This document shows positions 8,728-17,426 of a DNA stretch of 40,367 bases, one piece after another. Below the pieces are notes generated by a model. It worked only from the letters and a program-made list of their open reading frames with translations, made no database searches and was not told where the DNA came from. Source of the DNA: a virus. Position 1 is the first letter of the stretch, and each line of letters begins with the position of its first letter. The translations under genes and the position numbers were made by a program. The stretch lies in IMG/VR virus record IMGVR_UViG_3300034072_001401, positions 1 through 40,367 of that record. One strand, written 5' to 3'.

Positions 8728-9141
8728 TTACGCGGGTTTGAACCAGAGGCTGAAGTCCAGGCTAATGCGGTGGACGCGCTCCCCCCCGCCGAGGTCTTCA
8801 GCCATCATATCCCTGTCAGCGACAAGGAATCCTGCATCGAAGGCGGTGCCGGCGACCGTCTTCACTGTCTCGAGCTCAGCGATCACAGCGCGCGCCAACA
8901 GCCGTGCGGCGCCATAGGTGGCACCCCAGCAATCGAACTGGACTCGCTTGTTTTCCAGACCCAGCCCGCCGCCATGCGCATAGATGCGCGCTGCATCGAC
9001 GCCCTGAATGGTCAGAGCGGGCAGCGAAGATCGATCCGGTCGCGAAACCCAGTCGATTGTCGGGCGGCCGTTGAAGACTGCCACCCGCGCAGCGACTGCA
9101 GCGGCAGACCGCAGCCTGGCGACCAACGCTTCTTCCATCAC
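8728..9141 (-). CDS. Tail terminator / completion protein (DUF3168)
   Basis: 137 residues. The pattern is that of DUF3168: an N-terminal helix ALVARLRSAAAV, a short basic middle, then LENKRVQFDCWGATYGAARLLARAVIAELE, the conserved signature region. The end is HRISLDFSLWFKPA. DUF3168 proteins cap the tail tube and join it to the head. The start is GTG at 9141, overlapping the upstream stop (GTGA), or the adjacent ATG at 9138; the two cannot be separated here. Confidence 0.83.
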   Translation of the reverse strand: MMEEALVARLRSAAAVAARVAVFNGRPTIDWVSRPDRSSLPALTIQGVDAARIYAHGGGLGLENKRVQFDCWGATYGAARLLARAVIAELETVKTVAGTAFDAGFLVADRDMMAEDLGGGERVHRISLDFSLWFKPA

Positions 9142-9551
9142 TTCGCCGCATCCTGAATTTCAAGCCACAGCAGATTGCTGACCAGCTCGAGCGTCTGTTC
9201 CCTGTTGGCATCCCAGGCTGGCCGAATGAACGGCTGCGCCGGTTCCTTGAAGGTTCCGAACTCCTGAAGAATCGCCTGCGGCAAGCCGCTGGGGCCGATG
9301 TGCATCTCCACATCCGCAAACGATCCCTTGCGATGCTTGCGGCGCTCTGACTTGTTCAGGACCGGGCTGACGTCGATGCTCTCGACCAGATCATATTCAT
9401 CCCGCGGTGCAAGATTGCGCGCAGCACGCGCGATCGGCTCGCCAGCTTCCTTCAGGATTTTGCGACCCTTCGATCGGGCTGTTGCCGTCTTCAGTCGGCC
9501 CAGCGCCTGCTCAACCTCTTTCATGCCGACCAGCTTGATCTTGGACTGCAT
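9138..9551 (-). CDS. HK97 gp10-family head-tail joining protein
   Basis: 137 residues. It has the HK97 gp10 layout: GMKEVEQALGRLKTATARSKGRKILKEAGEPIARAARNLAP at the N-terminus, then HIGPSGLPQAILQEFGT and QPFIRPAWDANRE, where Glu-Phe-Gly-Thr and Pro-Phe-(I/L)-Arg-Pro are the family's marks. It lies between the head closure and DUF3168 genes, the usual place. It links the portal-connector stack to the tail. Confidence 0.88.
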   Translation of the reverse strand: MQSKIKLVGMKEVEQALGRLKTATARSKGRKILKEAGEPIARAARNLAPRDEYDLVESIDVSPVLNKSERRKHRKGSFADVEMHIGPSGLPQAILQEFGTFKEPAQPFIRPAWDANREQTLELVSNLLWLEIQDAAK

Positions 9552-9560
9552 GGCGGTTTC

Positions 9561-9890
9561 TCACTTCATCCGGCGAACGGCAGTAAAATCGATTTCGCTT
9601 CGATCCATTGGCGCGACGCTGGTGATGTCCCAGCTATCCCCGCCAAGCTGGATCACATCCGTGACGCGGACGGCCCGCAAATCGGCATTCGTGGCGACGT
9701 TGAAGGTTGCGGATTGCTCCGCCCCTTCGATCGCAGCCTCCCGTCGTTCGGTGCCTCGGCCATAGAATATGGCGGCCCAGGCTTCGCAGATCAGTGTTGA
9801 ACCGCTGACAGCAGGCGTTCCGAAACCATCCTCTGATGTGGTCAGCCGCCGGAACTCCACCTTGTTGAACCTGCGATGGCGGGGCGTCAT
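9561..9890 (-). CDS. Head closure / head-tail adaptor (SPP1 gp16-like)
   Basis: 109 residues from ATG 9890, which overlaps the connector gene's stop as ATGA; an in-frame ATG nine codons upstream is less likely. Features include VEFRRLTTSEDGFGTPAVSGSTLICEAWA and GDSWDITSVAPMDRSEIDFTAVRR, matching short beta-barrel adaptors of the phage head-tail joining family (N-terminal strand, Trp-Ala motif, then Ile-Thr-Ser-Val near the end). It would close the portal channel and receive the tail. Confidence 0.78.
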   Translation of the reverse strand: MTPRHRRFNKVEFRRLTTSEDGFGTPAVSGSTLICEAWAAIFYGRGTERREAAIEGAEQSATFNVATNADLRAVRVTDVIQLGGDSWDITSVAPMDRSEIDFTAVRRMK

Positions 9891-10459
9891 ATCACCGGCA
9901 TCCTCACCTGGTCGCACAGGAACCGGAAGCCCTTGGGCGCTTCGATGCTCACCTCGCCGGCAAGCATCGCCTCCCAGTTTTCGAACATCATGACCAGCAT
10001 CATGCGTGCTGCCATCACCAGGACCGGCGGGCGGTTCTGGTCGGTATAGCCAGCGGTGCAGGTCACGGTGACAGGGCCGTATGTCGTCGGCCAGGCGGTG
10101 TTGAGTGCGGGCAAAAGCCCTCCCAGCACATCGAGCCGCCAGCTGCCAGCATCCATTGCTACGGGCGCACCATCGCTGCCGACATAGCTGATGCCCGTGA
10201 CCTCCACCGTAGCCGCCGGGCCGATGCCCATCCGCATACCGGGGCCAAACCCCTCGAACTTGGCCACGATGCCGCTGGTCCGACCGAGCTGCACATTGGT
10301 GTATCGCTCAACCGCCTGGACGGCTGCGTCCCGGCAGAATGCAATCTTGTGATCCTCATCATCATGCAGGATGCGCAAATGCGCCTTCGCATCCGCCAGC
10401 GGCAAGATGCCCTCACCATAGCCCTCGGCAACGTCGATGGGCGTCAGGGTGAAGAGCAT
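9887..10459 (-). CDS. Head-tail connector (HK97 gp6-like)
   Basis: 190 residues. The segment LPLADAKAHLRILHDDEDHKIAFCRDAAVQAVERYTNVQLG is the classic gp6-like opening: a Leu-x-x-Ala-Lys-x-His-Leu-Arg helix, then an acidic turn and a helix. A beta domain with TVTCTAGY follows and the protein ends in helices. HK97 gp6 forms a ring below the portal. It is followed by the adaptor with a four-base overlap. Confidence 0.87.
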   Translation of the reverse strand: MLFTLTPIDVAEGYGEGILPLADAKAHLRILHDDEDHKIAFCRDAAVQAVERYTNVQLGRTSGIVAKFEGFGPGMRMGIGPAATVEVTGISYVGSDGAPVAMDAGSWRLDVLGGLLPALNTAWPTTYGPVTVTCTAGYTDQNRPPVLVMAARMMLVMMFENWEAMLAGEVSIEAPKGFRFLCDQVRMPVI

Positions 10460-10487
10460 GGTGCCACCAGCGAATGGAGGGACAGGA

Positions 10488-10940
10488 TCAGGCGACGATT
10501 TCGTCGACGGTGCTCGCGTCGCTCAGGTTGGCCTGACCCTTGACCGGATCGAAGCCCAACACGATCGCGCCAGCATCCGACGTTGCGATGCCCACGGTCA
10601 GCGATAGCCGCACATGCGTGAAGCCATTGTCGATATCCAGATCCTGCTGGAAGCAGTTGATGATGGACTGCTTGTCGCTGTCGTTACCCGCCTGAGTCAG
10701 CTGAGTGATCGCCTTGCCGGCAATATCCTTGGCGCTCGTACCGCTGGTATCCTTGGCCTGTTCCAGCTTCGCATCCAGGGTCGCGCTCGCGCCAAGAGTG
10801 CCGGCCATGACAATGGCCATGATAGCGCCCCACTTGGCCATATCGATCCAGCCCGTGGTGACGGTGCTGGCGGTGGTGACATCGGGATCGATCGCGGCGA
10901 CGACGCCGACACGATCCGAAGGCTTTACGTTTCCGAACAT
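10488..10940 (-). CDS. Conserved virion-module protein next to capsid (unknown function)
   Basis: 150 residues. It contains MAKWGAIMAIVMAGTLGASATLDAKLEQAKD, a segment TSAKDIAGKAITQLTQAG, and NGFTHVRLSLTVGIATSDAGAIVLGF. Proteins with this pattern sit directly after the major capsid gene in many proteobacterial siphoviruses, but I know of no established function. Capsid decoration or a head-completion role is plausible from position only. GGAAGAACATC precedes the ATG at 10940. Gaps of 91 bases to the capsid gene and 28 bases to the connector contain nothing I recognise. Confidence 0.75.
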   Translation of the reverse strand: MFGNVKPSDRVGVVAAIDPDVTTASTVTTGWIDMAKWGAIMAIVMAGTLGASATLDAKLEQAKDTSGTSAKDIAGKAITQLTQAGNDSDKQSIINCFQQDLDIDNGFTHVRLSLTVGIATSDAGAIVLGFDPVKGQANLSDASTVDEIVA

Positions 10941-11031
10941 GATGTTCTTCCTTTCGCTTCAATCGACCGTCGGCGGCGGGCAGTGCTAACCGTCCGCCGC
11001 TTCAGGGCGACCCTTCAGGGATGGGGTTGGA

Positions 11032-12312
11032 TCAGGCGCGCTCGGCGATGGTGACGAAGTGCGACTTGGTCGAGCTGCTGTTCGGCACCGAGACCGGAGC
11101 CGACAGCACCGGCTGACCGCCGATACGGAAGATCCACCGGAACGCCCGGATGTTGTAATCGAAGTACAGGTGGATCGAGTCGGCGAAGCTGACGCCGTTC
11201 TGCTTGCGGAAGGCTTCATACCCGTTCGGGTTGACGAACTGGATATCGCCCTTGTCTCCGAGCGTCTTGGCATGCTCGGTGAACAGGATCGGCCGACCGA
11301 GCAGGATGCCGCCGGGCGACACCGCAAAGTTCGGCTGCCAGATCGGCTGATTGCCGATCGTCAGCGTCATGATCTGCGGCAGCACGTCCGGGTTGATCAG
11401 CCAGCTGGCCTGCATCGGGTTGATCATGCGGGCATAGGCTGCGCCGATATTCTCGGCCACTACCGTATCCGCAGCCTGGCCGCTCTTCTTGGCCTGGGTC
11501 ACCAGCGCCGCCGAGTTCATCCAGCCCAGCGGCTTGCCGACGCCATCGCCATACATGAACGCATCGCTCGCTTTCCAGCGGATGGCGGATGCGGCCTTGC
11601 GGGTGAGCAGGTTGGAGAGGCGAGGGGCATCTTCCAGCAGCTCCTCGGTAGCCAGCACAAACGCATAAAGCTCGTGCAGCTGCGTCTCGCGCGGGGTGAG
11701 CGCGGCCTGGCTAGCGACCATCTGCGTACCTTCGGCGCGCCAGGCTGCCTGAACGCCGCTGGTGCCCCAGGGCGTGGTCTCGTCGCCCAGGCCGACCACC
11801 CGGTTCGACGAGGTCGGCTCCGGTGTGATGAAGTCCATGAACGGGTCTTCCTCGCCAAACACCAGATCGATGATTTCCTGGCGGAACTCGGCAGGCACCA
11901 GATAGCTGCCTGCGCTGTCCCCGGTTTCCGTGTGGAAGTTCGTCGGCGCAGCCAGGCGTTCATCGCGGTGGAAGCTTGCGCCCGATGCCGGGTTCGCAAG
12001 GCGGACCGCCATGGCAAACTCGCCCAGGTTGCGAAACCCATCGTTCGACAGCTTCGATTTCGGCTGCGCCGGCACGGTGGCGACAGGCTGCACCGCACCC
12101 ACCGGATCGACACCGATCTGCGCCGCACTGGCCAGCAGCGCCTCTGCCGACTTGATGCGCGCGATCTGCTTGTCGAGCGCAGCCTGGTCGGCATCCTGCG
12201 CCGCCTGTTCTTCCGCCGTCAGGTCGCGATCTTCACCGATCGCGGCTTCGAGTCGAGCCTGCATCCGCGCACTGGTCGCACGCGCTTCAGCTCGCATAAG
12301 GGCCAAATTCAT
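11032..12312 (-). CDS. Major capsid protein (HK97 fold)
   Basis: 426 residues from ATG 12312, chosen because AAAGGAG sits six bases upstream; a longer frame exists but lacks such a site. Residues 1-~75 are a charged coiled coil (LMRAEARATSARMQARLEAA...), the scaffold-like delta domain that the neighbouring protease normally removes. The mature part contains GSYLVPAEFRQEIIDLVFGEEDPFMDFITPEP, a typical HK97 N-arm/E-loop start, and ENIGAAYARMINPMQASWLINPDVLPQIMTL with GRPILFTEHAKTLGDKGDIQFVNPNGYE, hallmarks of the HK97 P and A domains. It sits directly after the protease. Confidence 0.95.
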   Translation of the reverse strand: MNLALMRAEARATSARMQARLEAAIGEDRDLTAEEQAAQDADQAALDKQIARIKSAEALLASAAQIGVDPVGAVQPVATVPAQPKSKLSNDGFRNLGEFAMAVRLANPASGASFHRDERLAAPTNFHTETGDSAGSYLVPAEFRQEIIDLVFGEEDPFMDFITPEPTSSNRVVGLGDETTPWGTSGVQAAWRAEGTQMVASQAALTPRETQLHELYAFVLATEELLEDAPRLSNLLTRKAASAIRWKASDAFMYGDGVGKPLGWMNSAALVTQAKKSGQAADTVVAENIGAAYARMINPMQASWLINPDVLPQIMTLTIGNQPIWQPNFAVSPGGILLGRPILFTEHAKTLGDKGDIQFVNPNGYEAFRKQNGVSFADSIHLYFDYNIRAFRWIFRIGGQPVLSAPVSVPNSSSTKSHFVTIAERA

Positions 12313-12409
12313 AAGAATCTCCTTTGGTTGGCCGTTTGGTGGGCGCGTGCGCCCGTTGGCAGACATGGACTATCCATGCCGCTTGCATCCCGCTTGATGG
12401 CGGAAAGGT

Positions 12410-13288
12410 TCAGATTTCGATGGTCAGGTTCTGCAGTTCGGCTCGCGCGCGCATCAGCTTCAGCCGCGCACTGGGCTGCGCATATTTCGCGACCACATCG
12501 CGCAACGTCATCACGCCGTCGATCACCCCGGCAGCGGCGGCGCGGGTTGCCGAGAAGGTGCGACCCTGCCCATGCACCGCCGCAACCTCGCCCGCCTTCA
12601 TGCCGCGCCCGCGCGCGATCGCGGCCAGGAACGCCAGGTTCATCTCGTCGATCTCGGCCTGCATCTCGGCCCGGTCCTCGTCGGAAAGCGGCGCATAGGG
12701 GTGACCCGCGATCTTCTCGGGCGACGATGCGATCAGCGTCGTCTTCATACCGATCTTGTCCTCGAAACCCGACATGTCGACATGACCGCCGCGAACGCCG
12801 ACCGAACCCACCTCGCCGCTGGTGGTGGCATAGAATGCGCTCGCCTGCGTAGCCAGCCAGTGCGCAGCGCTGAAGGCATAGCTGTCCGCCACTGCGATAA
12901 CGGGCTTGCTCTGCCGCGCCTCGAAGATCGCATCGCCCGCTTCGGCCGTGCCGATCACCAGCCCGCCAGGGCTGTAGATCTTCATGATGATCGCGCCGAT
13001 CTTTGGGTCTGCCGCCGCTTCCCGCACCGTGCGCGCGATCCAGTTGGTCGAAGTGCCGGACCAACTGCCCATCGGCGACAGCGGCCCGTTGATCGCCATG
13101 ATGAAAGTCGACCCTTCCTTGATCGGGTCAGGCTGTTTCGGCGGGGCTGCCGCGCTACCGCTGGCCAGCGCGGCCAGCGCGCGCAAGCCCTGCGGCACCA
13201 CCGCATCCAGGCTGTGCTGCGCCAGCAGCTGCGCCAGCGCGCTGGTCTCCATCGCCCAGAGCGTGCGCGGGCCAATCATCTCGTGCAT
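12410..13288 (-). CDS. Prohead protease, S49 (SppA/ClpP-like fold)
   Basis: 292 residues. Peptidase S49 features: KIYSPGGLVIGTAEAGDAI (oxyanion-hole Ser-Pro-Gly-Gly), VADSYAFSAAHWLATQ with nucleophile Ser140, GEVGSVGV, and SPEKIAGHPYAP with Lys192. The Ser-Lys spacing of 52 equals that of Bacillus SppA (Ser147/Lys199), supporting a Ser-Lys dyad. The place between portal and capsid is standard for a head maturation protease, which would cut the capsid delta domain and itself. ATG 13288 follows GGAGG at the portal stop. A 97-base gap to the capsid gene holds only its ribosome-binding site and short leader. Confidence 0.92.
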   Translation of the reverse strand: MHEMIGPRTLWAMETSALAQLLAQHSLDAVVPQGLRALAALASGSAAAPPKQPDPIKEGSTFIMAINGPLSPMGSWSGTSTNWIARTVREAAADPKIGAIIMKIYSPGGLVIGTAEAGDAIFEARQSKPVIAVADSYAFSAAHWLATQASAFYATTSGEVGSVGVRGGHVDMSGFEDKIGMKTTLIASSPEKIAGHPYAPLSDEDRAEMQAEIDEMNLAFLAAIARGRGMKAGEVAAVHGQGRTFSATRAAAAGVIDGVMTLRDVVAKYAQPSARLKLMRARAELQNLTIEI

Positions 13289-14608
13289 TCAAGCCTCCGG
13301 GTCCATGATATCTTCCATCAGCATTCGCCGCGCGTCCGACCGGTCCTGTGGCGCGGTCATGCCGCCGGATGCCGTATCGGCAGCGCGGTTGCTATTCAGC
13401 GGTTCGCGCGCGTCATCTGCCCAAGGCTCATCGATCCGGGGCTGGTTGAACCATCCGGTCCGCAAATCATTGACCGACAGGACCGACGCTGTGCGCGCCA
13501 GCACGGCATTGCGCCACTGGGTCGCGCTGTCGCCGCGCAGCATGCCGTCCAGGTTGAAATGCATCTTCACCTGGCGCCGCTGATCGGCCGTCAGCAGCCG
13601 CTGCTGCACTGCCTGCTCCAGGCGACGCGCCCAGGGCCGCACCGTGTATTTGACGAACGCCAGCGCTTCCTGCTCGTGCGTGCTCGCACCGCCGCCATCC
13701 TCGCCGATCATCGACCGCGGGATATGCCAGTAGCGCGCCAATTCGAGCGTGCGCTGCTTGATCAGCTCCTGAAGCTGCGAATCCGAATTGTTCGAAACGA
13801 CGCTCTCGTACTTCAGCCCGTCCTCCAGCACTGGCGTGCCACCATTCTTCCAGGCGGCCACCCCGGCCTTCAGCTTTGCGATGGCCTCATCCGACAGCTT
13901 GTGGTCGGTGCTCAGGATGCCGCTCAGCCGCGTGCCGTTCTGAAAGAACGTGCGGCCCTGCTGCTCGAGCGACAATGCAAAGTCGATTGACCCCTTGGCC
14001 ATCTTCCAGGGAGTCATCGGCTTGGCACAGGCATCGGCCAGGCCGCTGATCCAGAACACGTCGAGCGGCGAAAGATACCGCAGGATCTTGTTGTCATGCG
14101 AATAGGTCAGGGTGAACCAGCGTTCATCCCAATCCATCGTGATGCGCCGCGGCTCCAGCGGCCAGATCTCCGGGCCGATCGGCGAATTGACCGGCTCGGC
14201 AAACGCCTGCCCCGCCAGCGCCGCGCGAAACAGCATGCAGGACCAGAACTCGTCGCCGGTTTGCAGCATGTTCGGGCGCTCGTCGAGCAGCTCGGCAAGC
14301 GCGAAATCCAGCACTGGCTTCTGGTCCGCATCGCGAAATTCACGCGGCAGGCTGCCGACTGCGATCGCGATGATCGACGTGCAGAAATACACCGCCGAAA
14401 CCCGCGCTGCCGCTTCGGCCGAACCGGCGCTCGAAGAACCGCCCAGCGCCATCCAGATCGCTTCGCCCCAGTTGCGACCATCCATCACATTCTCGGGCAC
14501 GGCAGGCCCGGCGCTGGGCCGAATGAACCCGGCCCCGGCGGGCGAGGGCAGGCTGGTGCCCCGCGACGGGCTGTAATAGTCCGCCGCAGTCATCAATGCG
14601 CCTGCCAT
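13289..14608 (-). CDS. Portal protein (HK97 family)
   Basis: 439 residues. It contains SAVYFCTSIIAIAVGSLPREF, WPLEPRRITMDWDERWFTLTY, ILRYLSPLDVFWISG and FVKYTVRPWARRLEQAVQQRLL, which are consecutive HK97-type portal blocks (wing, then clip and stem helices). ARYWHIPRSMIGEDGGGASTHEQEALAFV is the conserved stem and tunnel-loop region. The dodecameric portal is the DNA channel and packaging-motor dock. It lies between TerL and protease, with a GAGG-like site upstream. Confidence 0.95.
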   Translation of the reverse strand: MAGALMTAADYYSPSRGTSLPSPAGAGFIRPSAGPAVPENVMDGRNWGEAIWMALGGSSSAGSAEAAARVSAVYFCTSIIAIAVGSLPREFRDADQKPVLDFALAELLDERPNMLQTGDEFWSCMLFRAALAGQAFAEPVNSPIGPEIWPLEPRRITMDWDERWFTLTYSHDNKILRYLSPLDVFWISGLADACAKPMTPWKMAKGSIDFALSLEQQGRTFFQNGTRLSGILSTDHKLSDEAIAKLKAGVAAWKNGGTPVLEDGLKYESVVSNNSDSQLQELIKQRTLELARYWHIPRSMIGEDGGGASTHEQEALAFVKYTVRPWARRLEQAVQQRLLTADQRRQVKMHFNLDGMLRGDSATQWRNAVLARTASVLSVNDLRTGWFNQPRIDEPWADDAREPLNSNRAADTASGGMTAPQDRSDARRMLMEDIMDPEA

Positions 14609-14614
14609 ACAACC

Positions 14615-16360
14615 TCACACAATAACCAGATCACGGTCTTCATAAACCGACCGCTTCGACCCACCCGCCACCGGATTCAGCTCCAACAGCTTCGTCGCGT
14701 TCAACCCCGCCATGAACGGGTCGATCTTTGCGCTCGCAGAGGCGTTCTTGGTGATCATCACCGACTGCCGCCCCTTCTCTTCCTTGGTGTTGCTGACGCA
14801 CCACGCCATCATCGGCGACCCGTCATGCACCACCTGGTTGAACTTCAGCTTCCGCGCCAGGCCGACGATCGCCGACATCAGCCGGAAGCCCTGGCCGATC
14901 GGGGCCATCTGATCGTCGGCAACGTCTGCCGCCGCCAGCGCATCAATCAGGTCGGCCACGCCCTGTGGGTCGAGGCCGATCGCACCCCGCTCGGGCAGCA
15001 GCCCGCTTTCCTTCACCTGCGCCACGATGGCCACGATCTCGGCAATGTCCTGCGGCAGGAAGTCCACGTCCGCATCGTCGCCCAGCTCGGCCTCGCGGCA
15101 GATCGTCAGGCTTCCCTGCGCTTCGAAATCCTTCAGCAGCCCGGCGATATCCTTGCGCCGCTCGAGCACATCGGGCCACGCCCAGGCGCGGAACCAGTAC
15201 AGCCAGCGCGCGGTATCGCGCTCGCGGCCCGCCACGCACAGCCCGTAAAGGTCATCCAGCCCGCCGCCGTCGATGCCGATCACCGCGACCTCGCACCGCG
15301 CCAGCAGGCTTTCCAGCGTCAGCGATCGGTCGCCCGCCGCTTCCCAATAGTCCGCCCCGCGCCACCGGTCGCGCCGCAGCCTCAGCCCGATCTCGACGTT
15401 CAGATGCTTGGCCAGAAAGACCTGCAAGTCTTCGTCAGCATCCCCGGTCTGCGTCTTGCGCAGCTCTGCCGCCAGCCATTCCGCCGACACCGCCCGCCCG
15501 AGCGACGGGTTGGTGACATGGAACATCGCCGGGTCTAGATACGCCTCGGCCTCGAGCAGGTCTTCCGGCCACTCGTACAGCACGCCCAGACTGCTCGGGT
15601 CATCAATCTCGCCGTCCCGCACATCGCGGAAATAGGCGAGCTTCGTCTTGAACACCCCCGCCGGCGGCTCGTCGCTATGCGTCGAAATGTACAGCACGAA
15701 CGCTTCCGGCCTGGTCGAGGTGCCCCCCGTGGCTTCGCGCAACATGCTCGCCGCCTTGGGCTTCTTGCCGAACAGCCACAATTCCTCGACCAGCACCATG
15801 CCGGCCTTCTTGCCCGATGCTGTGTCGGCATCTGCCGCCACCACCTTCAGCTCGGCCTTGGTGACCCGGTGCCGGATCAGCCGCTGGTGCTCGACCACAT
15901 GCAGCAGCGTCTTCAGCTCCGGGTCGGCATTGACCATGCCCATCGCCGGGTCGAAGCTGTTCTTGGCTACCTCCAGCGTGGGCGCCAGGATCAGCAGCTC
16001 GGCATGATGCCGCCAGTTCAGGATCAGCGCGGTCAGCATGATGCCCGCCGCGATCGTCGACTTCCCGTTCTTCTTGCTGATCAACAGCATGAATTCGCGG
16101 ATTAGCCGCTGGCCCGTCTCCGGGTCCTGCGATCCGAAGATCGCCGCGACCAGGTCGAGAATGCGGCTATCGCAGATCTCGCCCAGCGTCGGGAAGCTGC
16201 CGTCATCCTTCTGCGGCAGGTCGGTGACCTGCAGCGCGCAGAACACCGCCAGAGCCTCTTCGGCCTTTTCGGGGAACAGTGGTGCGCATGGCACCAGGCT
16301 GTCGCCCGCAACAATGCGTTCCCGCCAGTCAAGGCAGGCAGTCGACCAGCTGGGCCGCAT
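14615..16360 (-). CDS. Terminase large subunit
   Basis: 581 residues. ATPase: MLLISKKNGKSTIAAGIML holds the modified Walker A (SKKNGKST, 95-102). APTLEVAKNSFDPAMGMV is the adenine-binding/arginine side, and GMVLVEELWLFGKK (about 187-200) is Walker B with catalytic Glu. C-terminal RNase-H-like nuclease: VAVIGIDGGGLDDLYGLCVAGR has the first metal Asp, and a late Asp-rich segment follows. Its size and order match the HK97/phi-like TerL group. With HNH and TerS upstream, cos-type packaging is likely. It translocates DNA into the prohead and cuts genome ends. Confidence 0.95.
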   Translation of the reverse strand: MRPSWSTACLDWRERIVAGDSLVPCAPLFPEKAEEALAVFCALQVTDLPQKDDGSFPTLGEICDSRILDLVAAIFGSQDPETGQRLIREFMLLISKKNGKSTIAAGIMLTALILNWRHHAELLILAPTLEVAKNSFDPAMGMVNADPELKTLLHVVEHQRLIRHRVTKAELKVVAADADTASGKKAGMVLVEELWLFGKKPKAASMLREATGGTSTRPEAFVLYISTHSDEPPAGVFKTKLAYFRDVRDGEIDDPSSLGVLYEWPEDLLEAEAYLDPAMFHVTNPSLGRAVSAEWLAAELRKTQTGDADEDLQVFLAKHLNVEIGLRLRRDRWRGADYWEAAGDRSLTLESLLARCEVAVIGIDGGGLDDLYGLCVAGRERDTARWLYWFRAWAWPDVLERRKDIAGLLKDFEAQGSLTICREAELGDDADVDFLPQDIAEIVAIVAQVKESGLLPERGAIGLDPQGVADLIDALAAADVADDQMAPIGQGFRLMSAIVGLARKLKFNQVVHDGSPMMAWCVSNTKEEKGRQSVMITKNASASAKIDPFMAGLNATKLLELNPVAGGSKRSVYEDRDLVIV

Positions 16361-16364
16361 GGCC

Positions 16365-16850
16365 TCAGTTGATCAGCGCGGATGGCGGCGGCTTCCGCGT
16401 GCCGAACAGCCCACCCACACCCTGCGCCGCATCCTGCTGCTCTTCCTTCTTGCCCTTGGGCGCGGCCTTCTTGGCGGCTTTCGGTTCGCTCGGGCGCAGG
16501 CGCGCATCGGTCGCCCGGGCGCGCTCGGCATCGATCATCTGGTCGAGCCGCTTGCACGCGGCGACGTTACCCTTCTCGACCTCGTCGACCAGGCGCGCCA
16601 TCATGCCCGATCGCACCACCAGGGCGGCCCGCTCACGCTCCCGACACTCGGCGGAAAAAACCTTTCGCAGCGTCTTGGCATCGCAGCCGATCACTTTGGC
16701 GACATCGGTTTCGCGATATCCGCTAGCGAACAAGACCATGATTTTATTGGATTTTTCTCGGCACCATTGGAAGGCCGGACGCCCTTGCCCACGCGGTGGC
16801 GCTGGCACCCAGCCAAACAGGCCCGGCGTGTCGTCCGAAATTCCAGTCAC
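16365..16850 (-). CDS. Terminase small subunit (probable)
   Basis: 161 residues from GTG 16850, with TTTGGAG upstream. A helix-turn-helix is visible in NKIMVLFASGYRETDVAKVIGCDAKTLRKVFSAE. A helical segment (MMARLVDEVEKGNVAACKRLDQMIDAERAR) suited to oligomerisation follows, then a Lys-rich tail (KAAKKAAPKGKKEE). The HTH plus helical middle and the position immediately before TerL are what a TerS has, though sequence conservation in this class is poor. It would recognise the packaging site, probably in the noncoding DNA upstream of the HNH gene. Confidence 0.75.
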   Translation of the reverse strand: MTGISDDTPGLFGWVPAPPRGQGRPAFQWCREKSNKIMVLFASGYRETDVAKVIGCDAKTLRKVFSAECRERERAALVVRSGMMARLVDEVEKGNVAACKRLDQMIDAERARATDARLRPSEPKAAKKAAPKGKKEEQQDAAQGVGGLFGTRKPPPSALIN

Positions 16851-16925
16851 AAGAAAAAAATCTCCAAATGAGAGGAACGGCGGTGCGCGCGGCCGCGATC
16901 CTGCAGACTTTCAACCACCCCCCGG

Positions 16926-17237
16926 TCATCCGGCGTGCCCGACAGCCCGCTTGGCCCGTTCTCGAGCCGTCTTGCGCTGGTGACACGCATGGCACAGCAG
17001 CTGCACGTTCATCGGGTCCAGCTTCTCGCCACCGTCCCTGATCTCGACGATATGATCGCCGATGATCCGCTTGTCAGAGCCGCAGACGATGCAGAACGCA
17101 CCGCGCACCCGCTTGATGTCGCGCACCAGCTGCCGCCACTCGGGCGACTGATAGAAGCTCAGCGCCACCTTAGGCAGCGGCTTGAGCCTGGGCGGCGAGG
17201 CCTTCAACCTGCTCGGCATCGCCTTCAGCCTGCCCAT
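16926..17237 (-). CDS. HNH endonuclease, packaging-associated
   Basis: 103 residues from ATG 17237; the frame is open further upstream, but that part is atypical and crosses a hairpin. The motif is complete: FCIVCGSDKRIIGDHIVEIRDGG, then MNVQLLCHACHQRKTARER, giving two Cys-x2-Cys zinc ligand pairs and the Asp-His / Asn / His catalytic set. The basic N-terminus (SRLKASPPRLKPLPK) may hold DNA. In HK97 and relatives an HNH protein next to the terminase is needed for cos cleavage (established for HK97 gp74). It is the first gene of the late operon. Confidence 0.9.
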   Translation of the reverse strand: MGRLKAMPSRLKASPPRLKPLPKVALSFYQSPEWRQLVRDIKRVRGAFCIVCGSDKRIIGDHIVEIRDGGEKLDPMNVQLLCHACHQRKTARERAKRAVGHAG

Positions 17238-17269
17238 GCACCACCCGTTGTACCTTGCCCCAAAACGCC

Positions 17270-17304
17270 AGCGGGCGGCAGAGCCGAAGCCCGCCGCCCG
17301 CTGA
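17270..17304 (-). terminator. Terminator-like hairpin in late-operon leader
   Basis: Perfect 11-bp inverted repeat, CAGCGGGCGGC (17270-17280) and GCCGCCCGCTG (17294-17304), with a 13-base loop. On the minus strand it is followed by GCG then TTTT, and lies 33 bases before the HNH start codon. It looks like an intrinsic terminator or attenuator through which late transcription must read, which would fit Q-like antitermination. It could instead be part of a cos region. Confidence 0.5.
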
Positions 17305-17388
17305 AGGTCAGGAGAGGATGTACCGAACCGAACCGCGCACCGCCGCCGGGATGCGCACTTCCCCAGCACATCTCCATGAATACCCCAA

Positions 17389-17426
17389 TCACTGCGCAAA
17401 CGGACAAAGTTTATTTCACTGCGCAA
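17389..17426. repeat. 11-bp direct repeat TCACTGCGCAA, 27-bp period
   Basis: TCACTGCGCAA occurs at 17389-17399 and 17416-17426, each centred on palindromic TGCGCA. Two identical sites about 2.5 helical turns apart, 150-190 bases before the late operon, suggest binding sites for a late activator or for the terminase. Function is inferred from place only. Confidence 0.55.

Noticed and set aside
11059-12852. A 597-codon forward open frame over the capsid and protease genes
   Set aside because: Arg-rich shadow antisense to two clear HK97-type genes; no domain.
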